Assembly: GCA_963169915.1 (NCBI GenBank)
Contig: CAUJEM010000142.1
Location: forward strand, 1-53,576
DNA: 53,576 bases
From: Myxococcota bacterium
Lineage (GTDB): Bacteria > Myxococcota_A > Polyangia > Polyangiales > Polyangiaceae
Direction of reading: 5' to 3'
This document shows positions 32,390 through 41,888 of this stretch, in pieces (position 1 is the first letter of the stretch; the number at the start of each line of letters is the position of its first letter). Made by a program: the position numbers and the translations under genes. The notes under the pieces were generated by a model. That model ran no database searches, had not been told where the DNA came from, and worked only from the letters and a program-made list of their open reading frames with translations.

Positions 32390-34453
32390 ATGCTGCGCCC
32401 CCAAGCCTTGCTCGCTCCGTCTCTGCTCCTGGTCGCCCTCGGCTGTAGCTCGGAGGAGCCCGCCGCGTCGGCAGCGCCGCTCGGGACGCACGTGCTGTTC
32501 GATCTGACGGCGGACACCTCGCTGCCGGAGAACTTCTACGCGCAGCCTTACCCCAGCGACCTGCGCCTCAACGCCGCGGGGGCACCGGATCTCCTGGCGT
32601 TGCCCAACCCGAAGAGCGTGCCAGTGCTGCAGGGGCTGATGGAGGCCGCCAGTGAGCTGCCTGGCTATCCGGTGCTGCCGGTGGCGTGGTTCCGCTTCTC
32701 GGCGCCCATCGCGGAGCGTGATCGGCGCCTGGTCCCAGCGGACCCAGGCTCTCCCATCCTGCTCATCGACCTCGACCCAGCGCCTGCGTCCGGCTCGCGG
32801 CTCATCCCCGTGGTCGCCCCCACGCTCACCGCGGACGAGGTCTACGTCCCTGAGAACGTGCTCGCCGTGAGCCCGTACCCGGGGCTCGTGCTCGAGCCTC
32901 GACGCCGGTACGCCTTCGTCATCCGGCGCAGCTTGAACGACGCGGAGGGCAAGCCGCTCGACGTCACGGCGGACTTCAAGGCGCTCCTCCAAGGCAAGCC
33001 CGCGCCCTCCGCGCCCGAGGTCCCCGCGGCGCCGCTCTTCGCGCCGCTGCTCGAGGCGCTGGACGAGCTCGGGATCCCGCGCGGCGAGGTCGCGGCCGCC
33101 ACCGTGTTCACCACCGGAGACGTGGTGGATGATCTCTCTCGGCTCGCGCAGACCGTCGCTCAGCGGCTCCACCCCCAGGTGTCGCCGCTGCAGCTCGACC
33201 CCGTGGACGGCGCGGCGCATGAGCGCTTCTGTGAGCTGGTCGGCAAGATCCGCTACCCGCAGTTTCAGCGCGGCACGCCCACCTTCAAGACGGAGGGGCT
33301 GTTCGAGTGGGCTGGCGACTCCATCCCGGTGGTGCAGCGCGAGGAGGAGGCGCCCGTCGTCGTCACGCTGCCCAAGGGAGAGATGCCCGTCGGGGGCTAT
33401 CCCCTGGTGCTCTACTTCCACGGCTCCGGGGGGCTGTCGTCCCAAGCCGTGGACATGGGGCGCGGCACCACGCCGGACGGTGAGAACCCGGTCCCTGGGA
33501 CGGGCCCGGCGCACACCCTCAGCGCCCACGGCTTCGCCACCGTGGCCAGCGCGCTGCCCGTCAACCCGGAGCGGGTGCCCGGCGCCAAAGAGCTAGCCTA
33601 CCTCAACTTCGACAACCTCAAGGCCTTCCGCGACACCTTCCGCCAGGGCGTCATCGAGCAGCACCTGCTGGTGGAGGCCATCGGCGGGCTACAGTTCCCC
33701 GCGGACGTGGCCGCAGCGTGCGGCCTGAGCCTGCCGCCGGGCGAGAGCCAGTTCCGCATCCGCACGGATCGGCTCTTCGCGCAGGGGCAGAGCATGGGCG
33801 GCATGTACACGAACATGGTGGGCGCCACCCACCCGCGGATCACGGCGGTGGTCCCCACGGGCGCTGGGGGCTACTGGAGCAAGTTCATCCCGGAGACCAA
33901 GCTGGTGGGCAACCTCGGCGCGCTCGCGGCGGTCATCATGGGGCTCAGCCTCCAGACGCCGCTCGATCAATTCCACCCCACCCTGCACACGCTGCAGACG
34001 GCCTGGGCCGCCGCGGAGCCGCTGGCCTACATGGCGCGCCTCGGCCGCCACCCGCTGCCCGGGCACCCCGTGCGCCCCGTGTACGAGCCCATCGCCAAGG
34101 ACGACTCCTACTTTCCGACCACCATCTACGACGCGGTGGTGCTCGCCTACGGGCACCAGCAAGCGGGGGAGCAGACCTGGCCCACCCTGCAGCAGTCGCT
34201 CGCCGTCGCGGGCCTCGATGGACTCCTCCCCTACCCGGTGAGCAACAACCTCCGCTCGGCCAGCGGTCAGACGCCCTTCACGGGCGTGGTCGTGCAGCAC
34301 CCCGTGGACGGGGCGTATGATCCGCACTCCATCTACCGGCAGCTCGACAGCGTGAAGTACCAGTATGGCTGCTTCTTTCACACCTTCTACACCACGGGCG
34401 TCGCGGTCGTGCCAGCGCCCGCGCCGCTCGGCACCCCCTGCCCCACGCGCTGA
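32390..34453 (+). CDS. Large alpha/beta-hydrolase lipoprotein
   Basis: This 687-residue protein has a lipoprotein signal (lipobox VALGC, Cys19). The N-terminal 300 residues are beta-rich with an ENFYAQPYPSDLRL segment, as in exported lipases that carry a separate N-terminal domain (compare bacterial virulence-factor lipases). The hydrolase part starts at GYPLVLYFHGSGG (oxyanion strand), then AHGFATVASALP, and the nucleophile elbow GQSMGGMYTNM. The triad Asp and His are probably in the C-terminal third, but I could not place them with certainty. The likely role is ester hydrolysis outside the cell. The substrate is unknown. Confidence 0.9.
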   Translation: MLRPQALLAPSLLLVALGCSSEEPAASAAPLGTHVLFDLTADTSLPENFYAQPYPSDLRLNAAGAPDLLALPNPKSVPVLQGLMEAASELPGYPVLPVAWFRFSAPIAERDRRLVPADPGSPILLIDLDPAPASGSRLIPVVAPTLTADEVYVPENVLAVSPYPGLVLEPRRRYAFVIRRSLNDAEGKPLDVTADFKALLQGKPAPSAPEVPAAPLFAPLLEALDELGIPRGEVAAATVFTTGDVVDDLSRLAQTVAQRLHPQVSPLQLDPVDGAAHERFCELVGKIRYPQFQRGTPTFKTEGLFEWAGDSIPVVQREEEAPVVVTLPKGEMPVGGYPLVLYFHGSGGLSSQAVDMGRGTTPDGENPVPGTGPAHTLSAHGFATVASALPVNPERVPGAKELAYLNFDNLKAFRDTFRQGVIEQHLLVEAIGGLQFPADVAAACGLSLPPGESQFRIRTDRLFAQGQSMGGMYTNMVGATHPRITAVVPTGAGGYWSKFIPETKLVGNLGALAAVIMGLSLQTPLDQFHPTLHTLQTAWAAAEPLAYMARLGRHPLPGHPVRPVYEPIAKDDSYFPTTIYDAVVLAYGHQQAGEQTWPTLQQSLAVAGLDGLLPYPVSNNLRSASGQTPFTGVVVQHPVDGAYDPHSIYRQLDSVKYQYGCFFHTFYTTGVAVVPAPAPLGTPCPTR

Positions 34454-34499
34454 GCTCAGGCTTGCGGTCCTCGGAGCCGTGCTGTAGTCGCAGCACAGC

Positions 34500-36623
34500 A
34501 TGACCGCCCTCACCGCTCGCCACCTCACCGCGCTCTGCCTCGGCTCCTGCGCGCTGGCCGCCGCCAGCGCGTGCGGCCCGAAGCCCCCCGAGGCACGGGT
34601 GGGGGTCACGCCGGAGCCCACGGGCCCCGTGGTGGAGGTGCTCGCGCCGAGCAGCCCCGTCCGGCACGTCACGCTGGAGAGCGTGGGGCTCGATCCGAGC
34701 GCGCTCGACCGCAAGGCCGACGCCTGCTCGGATTTCTATCGCTTCGCCTGCGGCGGCTGGATCGACCGCACGCAGATCCCCGAGGACAAGGCGCGCTGGG
34801 TGCGCAGCTTCAACGAGATCGACGAGCACAACGAGCAGCAGCTCCGCCTCCTGCTCGAGGGCGCCGCCGCCGCGAAAGACGCAGCCCCTGCGCAGCGACA
34901 GCTCGGGGACTTCTACGCCGCCTGCATGGATGAGGCGGGGCTCGAGAAGCTCGGGCTGCAGCCCATCCAGCCGTACCTGAAGGCCATCCAGGCCGCGGGG
35001 AGCGTCCCCAAGCTGCTGGAGCAGGTGGTGGAGCTGCACCTGCGCGGCGTCTGGGCGCTCTTCGACGTCTCGGCGGAGCAAGACTTCAAGGACGCCACGC
35101 GCTACCTCGTCTACCTGGATCAGGCGGGGCTCGGCCTGCCCGATCGGGACTACTATTTGAAGGAGGACGAGCCGTCGAAGGCGCTGCTCGCGCAGTACGA
35201 GGCGCACGTCGCGCGGATGTTCGGCCTCGCCGGTCAGCCCGCCGCGCAGGCCGCGCGCAGCGCCAAGGACGTGCTCGCCATCGAGACGGCGCTGGCCACG
35301 GTCTCGAAGACGAAGGTGGAGCGGCGTGACCCCGCGGGCCTCTACAACAAGCTCGACCGAGCTCAGCTCACCGCCACCTCACCGGCCTTCCCTTGGGACG
35401 CGTACCTCGGCACGCTGGGCCTGGGCGCAGAGCAGCAGGTCAACGTCACGGCACCGAAGTTCTTCGAGGGCATGAGCGAGCTGGTGAAGCGCCAGCCGCT
35501 CGGCGCGTGGAAGAGCTACCTGAGCTGGCAGCTCTTGCACGCCACGGCGCCAGCGCTGAGCGCCAAGTTCGTGGCAGAGAGCTTCAAGCTGGAGCAGCTG
35601 CTCACGGGACAGAAAGAGCAGCGCGTCCGCTGGAAGCGCTGCGTGGACGCGGCGGACGGCGCCCTCGGTGAGACCCTGGCGCAGGGCTTCGTCGCGAAGT
35701 TCTTCCCGCCGGAGTCCAAGGCCGCGGTCGTGCAGATGGTCGGCGCCATCGGCCAAGCCTTCGCCACGGAGACCGGCAAGCTCCCCTGGATGGACCCCGC
35801 CACGCAGCGCGCCGCGCGGGAGAAGTTCGCGGCCATGGCGTACCTCATCGGCTACCCAGAGAAGTGGAAGCGCTATGATTTTCCCGTGGGGCGGGGCACT
35901 CACGCCGCCAACCTGCTCGCCGCCAAGAGCTTCGAGCTGCGGCAGCGCCTCGCGCGCCTGGGCAAGCCGGTGGACCGCGGCGAGTGGTTCATGACGCCGC
36001 CCACCGTCAACGCCTACTATGATCCGCAGAAAAACCAGATGGTGTTCCCAGCGGGCATCTTGCAGCCGCCGTTCTACTCACCCACGGCCAGCGTCGCGGT
36101 GAACCTGGGCGCCATGGGCATGGTGGTCGGCCACGAGCTGACCCACGGCTTCGACGACGAGGGCTCGCAGTTCGACCAGAACGGCAACCTCCGGGCGTGG
36201 TGGCCCACCGCGGTGCGGCAGCGCTACGAGCAGCAGACCCAGTGCGTCGCGGCGCAGTACTCCACCTTCGAGCCCTTACCGGGCGTCAAGGTCAACGGCC
36301 AGCTCACGCTCGGAGAGAACATCGCAGACATGGGCGGCGTGAAGCTGGCGTTCTACGCGTATCGCGCGCTGCGACGGGACGCCCCAGAGCGCCTCGTGGC
36401 CGATGGCTTCACGGAAGACCAGCAATTTTTTCTCAGCACCGGCCAGCTCTGGTGTGCAAAATACCGTGAGGAGTACGCGCGCCTCGCCGTGTCGGTGGAT
36501 CCGCACTCGCCGCCGCGCTTCCGCGTCAACGGGCCGCTCGCCAACCTCCCGGAGTTCGCGGAGGCCTTCTCCTGCTCACCGGGGACGCCCATGAGCCCGA
36601 AGCAGCGCTGCTCGGTGTGGTGA
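34500..36623 (+). CDS. M13 family zinc metallopeptidase lipoprotein
   Basis: The 707-residue product is a neprilysin/PepO-type endopeptidase. The zinc site GHELTHGFD has His545, Glu546 and His549; the third ligand is Glu606 in GENIADMGG, with Asp610 nearby. NAYYDPQKNQMVFPAGILQPPFY (with the Asn-Ala-Tyr-Tyr substrate-binding motif) precedes it. The C-terminus ends CSVW, as is usual for M13 proteins. The N-terminus has a lipobox (AAASAC, Cys near residue 22), so the enzyme is tethered in the envelope. Members cleave peptides of up to about 40 residues. All catalytic residues are present. No clear ribosome site precedes the ATG. Confidence 0.95.
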   Translation: MTALTARHLTALCLGSCALAAASACGPKPPEARVGVTPEPTGPVVEVLAPSSPVRHVTLESVGLDPSALDRKADACSDFYRFACGGWIDRTQIPEDKARWVRSFNEIDEHNEQQLRLLLEGAAAAKDAAPAQRQLGDFYAACMDEAGLEKLGLQPIQPYLKAIQAAGSVPKLLEQVVELHLRGVWALFDVSAEQDFKDATRYLVYLDQAGLGLPDRDYYLKEDEPSKALLAQYEAHVARMFGLAGQPAAQAARSAKDVLAIETALATVSKTKVERRDPAGLYNKLDRAQLTATSPAFPWDAYLGTLGLGAEQQVNVTAPKFFEGMSELVKRQPLGAWKSYLSWQLLHATAPALSAKFVAESFKLEQLLTGQKEQRVRWKRCVDAADGALGETLAQGFVAKFFPPESKAAVVQMVGAIGQAFATETGKLPWMDPATQRAAREKFAAMAYLIGYPEKWKRYDFPVGRGTHAANLLAAKSFELRQRLARLGKPVDRGEWFMTPPTVNAYYDPQKNQMVFPAGILQPPFYSPTASVAVNLGAMGMVVGHELTHGFDDEGSQFDQNGNLRAWWPTAVRQRYEQQTQCVAAQYSTFEPLPGVKVNGQLTLGENIADMGGVKLAFYAYRALRRDAPERLVADGFTEDQQFFLSTGQLWCAKYREEYARLAVSVDPHSPPRFRVNGPLANLPEFAEAFSCSPGTPMSPKQRCSVW

Positions 36624-36635
36624 ACTGCACCAGCG

Positions 36636-36673
36636 CGCTGGCGCCGAGCCCTCGCCCCGGCTCGGCGCCAGCG
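36636..36673. terminator. 15-bp perfect hairpin between convergent genes
   Basis: CGCTGGCGCCGAGCC (36636-36650) pairs with GGCTCGGCGCCAGCG (36659-36673) around an 8-nt loop. It sits in the 64-bp gap between the M13 peptidase gene and the convergent lipoprotein gene, so it can stop transcription from both sides. It lacks a T-tract. Confidence 0.6.
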
Positions 36674-36687
36674 TGCGCTCCGCGCCG

Positions 36688-37884
36688 CTACGGCGTCCCG
36701 GGCTCGAGCCGCCGATAGACGATCCGCGCCGCGACGCGCACGGGGTTCATGCCAGCGTCGCTGGCGCGCACCGACACGTGGTAGGAGGTGCCATCCCCCG
36801 GCTCGTTCTTGGCGGCTTGGTCCACGAAGCCGATCCAGTGCTTGAAGCCGCGCTCCTCGGGGAAAAAATACGACACCGGGGACTCCACGAGCCGCGAGGG
36901 ATAATTGCCCATGACGGTGCCAAACTCCTCGGTCACGGGCGGCTGCTCGCTGCCCTTGGCCTGCTCATCGTCCGTCCAGCGCACCTCCAGCAGCATCTTG
37001 GCGTGGGTGTTCTTGTCGGCGTCGAGGTCTTGCGCCACGTCATAGGTGTCGATGGCGAACCGCGTCGCGCCGTCACCTCCCAGCACCGACACCCCTTGAA
37101 CGGAGTAGAGCCCACCGCCCAGCTCGCTGACGTCCTTGGAGCCCTGGAACGACAGGCTGGTGCCGAGCAGCGGGCTGAGCAAATCCGCGTGCACGAGCCC
37201 GAGGCGGGGGTGGTAGTAGGCCTCCGCGTCGACGGGGACGCCCGCGCCCGTCACCCGCGGCAGCACCGTCGTGATCACGTAGCGGCTACAGCCGCTGAGC
37301 AGGCCTGCTGGCGTTCGCACGCCGACGTCCCGCTCATCGAGGGTGAAGCTGCCGGTGACCGTCACGGGCTCCGGCGTGGCGCCGGGGTCATCGAAGACGC
37401 CCTGAGCCGGCATCGACACGGACTGCGGCTCGCCCACCGGGGGGCTCAAGGACACCTTCGGCGGCGCGATGGCCGTGACGGCCGCGTAGCCCGAGAACGT
37501 CGGCAGCGCGTCCGGCGGCAGGATGAGCTCGGCGCCGCCCAGCTCGAGGGTGTCGCCTCGTAGGTCGACCCACGCCTCGAAGCTCGCCCCACCAGCGCCG
37601 CCGGGCTCGCTGAGCTTCGTCCTCGGAAAGCTCCGACCGGCGATCACCTTCTCCCCCACGTTCTCACTCTCAAGGGTGGGCATGCTGCCGTCTGGCAGAC
37701 GAGCGCGGTAGCTCACCCGGGTGGTGGACGTGACTTTCGGATACGGGGACTTCACCTCTGGGGAGGCGCCGTCGCCCCCGCGACGGCTGCCTCCGCTGCT
37801 GCAGGCCAGCAGCACCGCGAGCCCCCCGAGGGCGAGGGGTAGACGAGCGCGACGGGACCAAGAGCGTCTGAGCACGGTGGACAT
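36688..37884 (-). CDS. Uncharacterised lipoprotein
   Basis: The 398-residue product has a basic N-terminus, a hydrophobic segment and the lipobox VLLAC (Cys28), then a Ser/Gly/Arg-rich linker. The remainder is mostly predicted beta: YPKVTSTTRVSYRARLPDG, FEAWVDLRGDTLELG, VTVTGSFTLDERDVG, and a C-terminal strand pair (YHVSVRASDAGMN, VRVAARIVYRR). I recognise no family and see no catalytic motif. An AAGGAG ribosome site precedes the ATG by 6 nt. It is expected in the envelope. Confidence 0.86.
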   Translation of the reverse strand: MSTVLRRSWSRRARLPLALGGLAVLLACSSGGSRRGGDGASPEVKSPYPKVTSTTRVSYRARLPDGSMPTLESENVGEKVIAGRSFPRTKLSEPGGAGGASFEAWVDLRGDTLELGGAELILPPDALPTFSGYAAVTAIAPPKVSLSPPVGEPQSVSMPAQGVFDDPGATPEPVTVTGSFTLDERDVGVRTPAGLLSGCSRYVITTVLPRVTGAGVPVDAEAYYHPRLGLVHADLLSPLLGTSLSFQGSKDVSELGGGLYSVQGVSVLGGDGATRFAIDTYDVAQDLDADKNTHAKMLLEVRWTDDEQAKGSEQPPVTEEFGTVMGNYPSRLVESPVSYFFPEERGFKHWIGFVDQAAKNEPGDGTSYHVSVRASDAGMNPVRVAARIVYRRLEPGTP

Positions 37885-38297
37885 GGCGACTCCTTCAGCG
37901 CGCGCTGGCGCGCTCTTGCCCCTCTAAGGCCAGCTTCCTCGGTGGCTAGGGGGGCCGAGCCGCCCACACGACCCAGCCCCGAGAAGCGGTCGCCGCGCAC
38001 AAGCAATGTCTAGTGTTTCCGGCACCCTGCTGGCTCCTGGGGGGCCTGCGGCAAGTTGACGCAGCCCCGGGCGGAGGGCGTCGAGCGCCCCGAAGAGCAG
38101 ATCGTCGATTGGCTCGCCGTGGCCCTCGGAGCTCCACCGGCGTGGGGGTCTGCCGCCGTCGCCGACCGCGGGCACTCCGCACCCGGCTCCGCCAGGCGGA
38201 CCTCGCCCGAGCTCACCCGGTCGCCGCGCAGCCGCGCCGCGGCGCTCAGCCAGCTCAGCGGCACGCCGCCGCGCGCGGACGCGCCGCGATGAGCGCC
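37885..38297. other. 413-bp gap with no confident gene
   Basis: Short open frames cross this gap on both strands, but none has a ribosome site or a recognisable product. On the minus strand it is the space between the CBS gene and the lipoprotein gene. No promoter better than chance was found by eye. Confidence 0.5.
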
Positions 38298-38687
38298 TCA
38301 GCCGCCGAGGCGACCCTGCACGAACGCGCGCACCACGTCCATCGTGGACACGATGCCGGCGAGCTGCCCGCGCTCGTCGATCACCACCAGGCGGTGGCTG
38401 CCCGTCTCCACCATCCGCTGCGCGACGTCTCGCACGCTGTCCCCGACGTTGGCGGCGAACACCACTGGGCTCATCACGTCCTCCGCCGTGGCGTGCTCCA
38501 GGGTGGCGGCGCGGCTCGGGTTGGCCAGATCGCTCTTGGTGACGAGCCCGAGGACGAGCCCGCGCGCGTCTTGCACGGGGGCGCCGCTCACGCCCTTGAG
38601 GGTGAGGCCCCAGGCCAGGTCCTCGACGGAGGTGTCCGGCGCCACGGTGAGCACCTTGGTGGTCATGATGTCTTCGACCTTGAGCAT
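38298..38687 (-). CDS. Stand-alone CBS-domain pair protein
   Basis: The 129-residue protein is almost entirely two CBS motifs. The first (about 1-60) reads VEDIMTTKVLTVAPDTSVEDLAW, then GAPVQD and GLVTKSDL; the second (about 65-125) reads VMSPVVFAANVGDSVRDVAQ, then HRLVVID and GIVSTMDVVRAF. CBS pairs bind adenine nucleotides and often sense energy state. With no partner domain, it probably regulates another protein. An AGGAGA ribosome site with a C-rich spacer precedes the ATG. The nearby M50 peptidase also has CBS domains, but a link is speculative. Confidence 0.93.
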   Translation of the reverse strand: MLKVEDIMTTKVLTVAPDTSVEDLAWGLTLKGVSGAPVQDARGLVLGLVTKSDLANPSRAATLEHATAEDVMSPVVFAANVGDSVRDVAQRMVETGSHRLVVIDERGQLAGIVSTMDVVRAFVQGRLGG

Positions 38688-38907
38688 CTGGGGGTCTCCT
38701 CCCCGTGAGAGCTACTCGCGGAGGCGCACGCCCGCAACGCCCCCACCCGCCGCGCCGTGGGCTGCCGCGGAGCGCTCGGCGCGATGCTGGCGAGCGAGCC
38801 GAGGCCCCCCCACCCTCGCACCACGCGGCCGGTCCTCCGGCGCCAGCGCCCGCTGAGAAGGATTCCATGGACTTGCAGCACCCGCCCCGGCGCCCCGACC
38901 CACCCGG

Positions 38908-38936
38908 TTGACGCTATCAGTTGCTACTGTCATGAT
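38908..38936 (+). promoter_or_regulatory. Promoter for the diiron protein gene
   Basis: TTGACG (38908-38913) and CATGAT (38931-38936) are 17 bp apart, five and four of six consensus matches. The expected start near 38943 leaves about 30 nt of leader with a good ribosome site. Confidence 0.5.
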
Positions 38937-38972
38937 CACGGCTCCCAATTGGCAGGATTTGGAGGAAAAGCC

Positions 38973-40127
38973 ATGCAGTTGAAGCGACTTCCCGTGAACG
39001 AGCGAGCGGTGGCCATGAACCGGAGGGTGGAGCGCGTGGTCAACCGCGTGGTCCGCGCCCGTGATCGCTGGGCGGAGCGCCTGGGCGTCGGCGGTCGCGC
39101 CGCAGCCTACGACGACACCCACTACGAGTTCATCGGCGGCGCCAAGGATGAGCTGCGCAAGAAGCACTACGACAAGAGCCTGCGGCTGCTGTGGAAGGCC
39201 GAGGCGGTCGCGCCCTGGTCGAGCTTCCGAGACTGCACCGACGAGGAGCGCCTGCTGCTGGCGGAGGCCGAGCGTAGCCTGAGCCCCGAGGAGCGCGCCG
39301 AGCGCAAGCGGATCACCAGCGAAGAGTACCGAGCGTTCTTGGACGAGCACTACACGCCACGCCAAAAGCGCGCCATCGTCAGCTTCCTCGCCGCCATCGG
39401 GCACGGTGAGGCCTACGCCTGGCTCGTCTCCGCCAGCCTCCTCTCGGAGGTGAAGAGCACGGGCGCCCGCGCGGCGCTCACCATGCAGGTGCTCGAGGAG
39501 GCCAAGCACTTCGTGGTGATGCGGGAGCTGGTGCAGGCCTTCGGCGTGGAGGTGCCGCGGCAGAGCGTCTGGGAGTACCTGCTGCTCGAGGGCACCCTCA
39601 AGGCCAAGGGGCTCGACAAATTCTTTGGCATGAACGTGCTGGTGGAGACCATCGCCCTCAGCATCTTCGGGTCACTGTCCGAGATGCCAGGGCTCGAGAT
39701 CTTGCGGCTGTTTCACCTGGACGAGGCGCGCCACACCGCGCTGCCCGCCAACTACTTCAAGGAATTCCCGCTGGACGACAAGGCCAAGGCCAGCCTCCGG
39801 AGCCGTGTCCGCCGCCTTTGGATGACGCTACCGGCGCTGCCCTTGGTCATGCTGCTCGAGGAAGAGCTCGCTGAGATTGGCATCGACGCCTTCGAGTTCG
39901 CCGGCTCGGTGATGCGCAAGGTCAGCGCGCTGTCCGAGCGCGCCGGGCTCCTCCCCGCGGAGGTGGCGCTGCGCCAAGCCATGCTCTTCAACCGCATCTT
40001 CAACCTGTACTGCCGCGCCACGCGCCCTGGCCATGAAGACCGGGACTTCATGGCGGCGGACACCACCTCGGGCGAGGAGGAGCGCGCGGTGGAGCGCGAG
40101 ATCTTCGCGGCCGCCACCGTCCACTGA
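38973..40127 (+). CDS. Ferritin-like diiron protein
   Basis: The ATG at 38973 is chosen for its GGAGGAAAA ribosome site and the upstream promoter. The 384-residue product has the four-helix diiron set: Glu146 (GHGEAY), Glu176-x2-His179 (EAKH), Glu225 (VETIAL) and Glu251-x2-His254 (EARH). This is the ligand pattern of ribonucleotide-reductase-like and AurF-like oxygenases. The long N-terminal part (1-130) is charged and helical, with no known domain. It may oxidise a small substrate with O2, or handle iron. The substrate is unknown. No signal peptide is seen. Confidence 0.88.
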   Translation: MQLKRLPVNERAVAMNRRVERVVNRVVRARDRWAERLGVGGRAAAYDDTHYEFIGGAKDELRKKHYDKSLRLLWKAEAVAPWSSFRDCTDEERLLLAEAERSLSPEERAERKRITSEEYRAFLDEHYTPRQKRAIVSFLAAIGHGEAYAWLVSASLLSEVKSTGARAALTMQVLEEAKHFVVMRELVQAFGVEVPRQSVWEYLLLEGTLKAKGLDKFFGMNVLVETIALSIFGSLSEMPGLEILRLFHLDEARHTALPANYFKEFPLDDKAKASLRSRVRRLWMTLPALPLVMLLEEELAEIGIDAFEFAGSVMRKVSALSERAGLLPAEVALRQAMLFNRIFNLYCRATRPGHEDRDFMAADTTSGEEERAVEREIFAAATVH

Positions 40128-40145
40128 GCGTCGAGCGTCACCCGC

Positions 40146-40175
40146 GCCGGGTCCCGCCCCAGGGGTGGGCCCGGC
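40146..40175. terminator. Hairpin between convergent genes
   Basis: GCCGGGTCCC (40146-40155) and GGGCCCGGC (40167-40175) pair with one bulged base. They lie in the 56-bp gap between the diiron gene and the convergent DUF6132-like gene. Confidence 0.45.
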
Positions 40176-40183
40176 GTCGGTGG

Positions 40184-40357
40184 TCAGCTGCCTTGCAGCC
40201 CACCGGACAGGAGGTAGCCCATCACGGCGCCGTACAGCGATGAGACGTAGGGGCTGGAGGTGATGGGGCACACCCCCGAGCGGCATCCGATGACCCGGTA
40301 GTAGAGGTAGCCCAGCGCGGCGCCGGCCGCGATGGCGAGGGGAACTCGAGGGAGCAT
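40184..40357 (-). CDS. Small membrane protein, DUF6132-like
   Basis: This 57-residue peptide is nearly all membrane helices: LAIAAGAALGYLYYRVIG, then SLYGAVMGYLLSGGL. The middle CRSGVCPITSSPYVS is the recognisable family block of DUF6132-like proteins, with two Cys residues. The ATG at 40357 follows AAGGA; an upstream in-frame start at 40387 would add ten polar residues. The family is small and uncharacterised and often sits beside thioredoxin or rhodanese genes elsewhere. Here it follows the MFS gene on the same strand by 67 bp. Confidence 0.8.
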   Translation of the reverse strand: MLPRVPLAIAAGAALGYLYYRVIGCRSGVCPITSSPYVSSLYGAVMGYLLSGGLQGS

Positions 40358-40424
40358 GAGCGGTCGTCCTTGCTGCTGAGAGCCCAAGGGCGCCAGAAGG
40401 GTTCACGCGGGGCGTCCGGAGGCC

Positions 40425-41687
40425 CTACCCGGACGCAAGCTCCGCCTCCGGCGGCTTCACCTCGGGGAGGAGGAAGGCAAACACCCCGAGCAGCGGCAGA
40501 AAGGCGCACACCTGGTACACGAACACGATGCCGGCTTCGTCCGCGAGTAGGCCCAAGAGCGCCGCGCCGATCCCGCCGAGCCCGAAGCTGAAGCCGTAGA
40601 ACAACCCCGACGCCATGCCGATCCGGTGCGGCAGCATGTCCTGGGCGTAGACGATGATGGCGGGGAAGGCCGACGCGAGCACCACACCGATGACGACGCT
40701 CAGCGCCACCGTGAGCTCTAGCCCGACGTGCGGCAACAGCAGCGAGAACGGCGCGCAGCCCAGGATGGAAAACCAAATGACGCGCCTGCGCCCCACGCGA
40801 TCGCCCAGCGGCCCCCCGAGCAAGGTGCCGACCGCGACCGCGAACAGGAAGACCGACAGCAAGTTCGCGGCGGCGTGCGCGTCCAGCGCGAACCGGTGCA
40901 TGAGGTAGAAGGTGTAGTAGCTCCCGATGCTCACCATGTAGAAGAACTTGGAGAACATCAGCACCAGCAAGAGCCCCACGGTGCGACGCGCGACGCGCGC
41001 GGAGTAGCGCGGCAGCGCCGCCACGTCGCCGCGCCGGGCGCGCGTCCGCACGTGGGCCTGATACCAGCGGCTCACCGGGAGCAAGACCAGGATGGCGAGC
41101 AGCGCGATGAGCGCGAACCACGCCGCGCGCGGGCGCCCCCCGGCCCCGTGCTGCAGCACGAGGAACGCGGTGAGCAGCGGGCCGAGCGCCTGCCCCAGGT
41201 TGCCGCCAATTTGGAACAGCGACTGCGCCAAGCCGTACCGCCCCCCGGACGCCATCCTCGCGACGCGGGAGGACTCCGGGTGCAAGGTGGAGGAGCCGCA
41301 GCCGATGAGCGCCACCGCGAGCAGCACCAGCGGGTAGCTGGGCGCCACCGCGAGCAGCCCGAGCCCGCACAGGGTGAAGGTCATCCCGATGGGTAAGAGC
41401 TTCGGGAACGGATGACGATCGGTCACCATGCCCACGACCGGCTGGAGCAGCGAGGCGGTGAGCTGAAACGTGAGGGTGATGGCGCCAATCTGAAAGAAGC
41501 CGAGGCTCAGCTCCCCCTTGAGCAGCGGGTAGAGCGCCACGATCACCGACTGCATGATGTCGTTGAGCAGGTGCGCCACGCTCACCCCCGCGACGACGTG
41601 GAACGCGCTCGGCGGTGGCGGGACCGAGGTCGCCCGGCTCGCCGCGCTGGGCGCTTCGTTCGACGTGAGGGTAGCGGTGGCGCTCAT
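40425..41687 (-). CDS. MFS transporter, fosmidomycin-resistance-like
   Basis: The start at 41687 gives a 420-residue protein with about 12 membrane helices; longer upstream starts only add non-hydrophobic, Arg-rich residues. The first helix AHLLNDIMQSVIVALYPLL is the signature of the Fsr (fosmidomycin resistance) group, as are HPESSRVARMASGGRYGLAQS and the central GDRVGRRRVIW loop, the MFS motif. It probably exports a small molecule. The natural substrate is unknown. The gene diverges from the M50 peptidase gene across a 201-bp gap. Confidence 0.9.
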   Translation of the reverse strand: MSATATLTSNEAPSAASRATSVPPPPSAFHVVAGVSVAHLLNDIMQSVIVALYPLLKGELSLGFFQIGAITLTFQLTASLLQPVVGMVTDRHPFPKLLPIGMTFTLCGLGLLAVAPSYPLVLLAVALIGCGSSTLHPESSRVARMASGGRYGLAQSLFQIGGNLGQALGPLLTAFLVLQHGAGGRPRAAWFALIALLAILVLLPVSRWYQAHVRTRARRGDVAALPRYSARVARRTVGLLLVLMFSKFFYMVSIGSYYTFYLMHRFALDAHAAANLLSVFLFAVAVGTLLGGPLGDRVGRRRVIWFSILGCAPFSLLLPHVGLELTVALSVVIGVVLASAFPAIIVYAQDMLPHRIGMASGLFYGFSFGLGGIGAALLGLLADEAGIVFVYQVCAFLPLLGVFAFLLPEVKPPEAELASG

Positions 41688-41888
41688 GGCAGACGCGAGG
41701 GCGCGGCCGTTCGAGGAGAGCCCAGCGCCGGCGCGCGCTGCGCCCCCATAGCGCCTCTCGACCCGAGCGGCGATCCGTTCCGTGCCGTCGTGCGCTGCCT
41801 CGAGGCTCGGGCGGGCGCGCCCCTCGCCCCGCCCCCCTGGCGCCGAAGCGCCCAAGCCTTATGGTATCGGTTCGCGCCGGCAGCTCTC

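Noticed and set aside
37924..38868. Minus-strand frame of 314 codons across the CBS gene region
   Set aside because: It overlaps the well-supported CBS gene in another frame and has a low-complexity Arg/Gly/Ala composition typical of a shadow frame.
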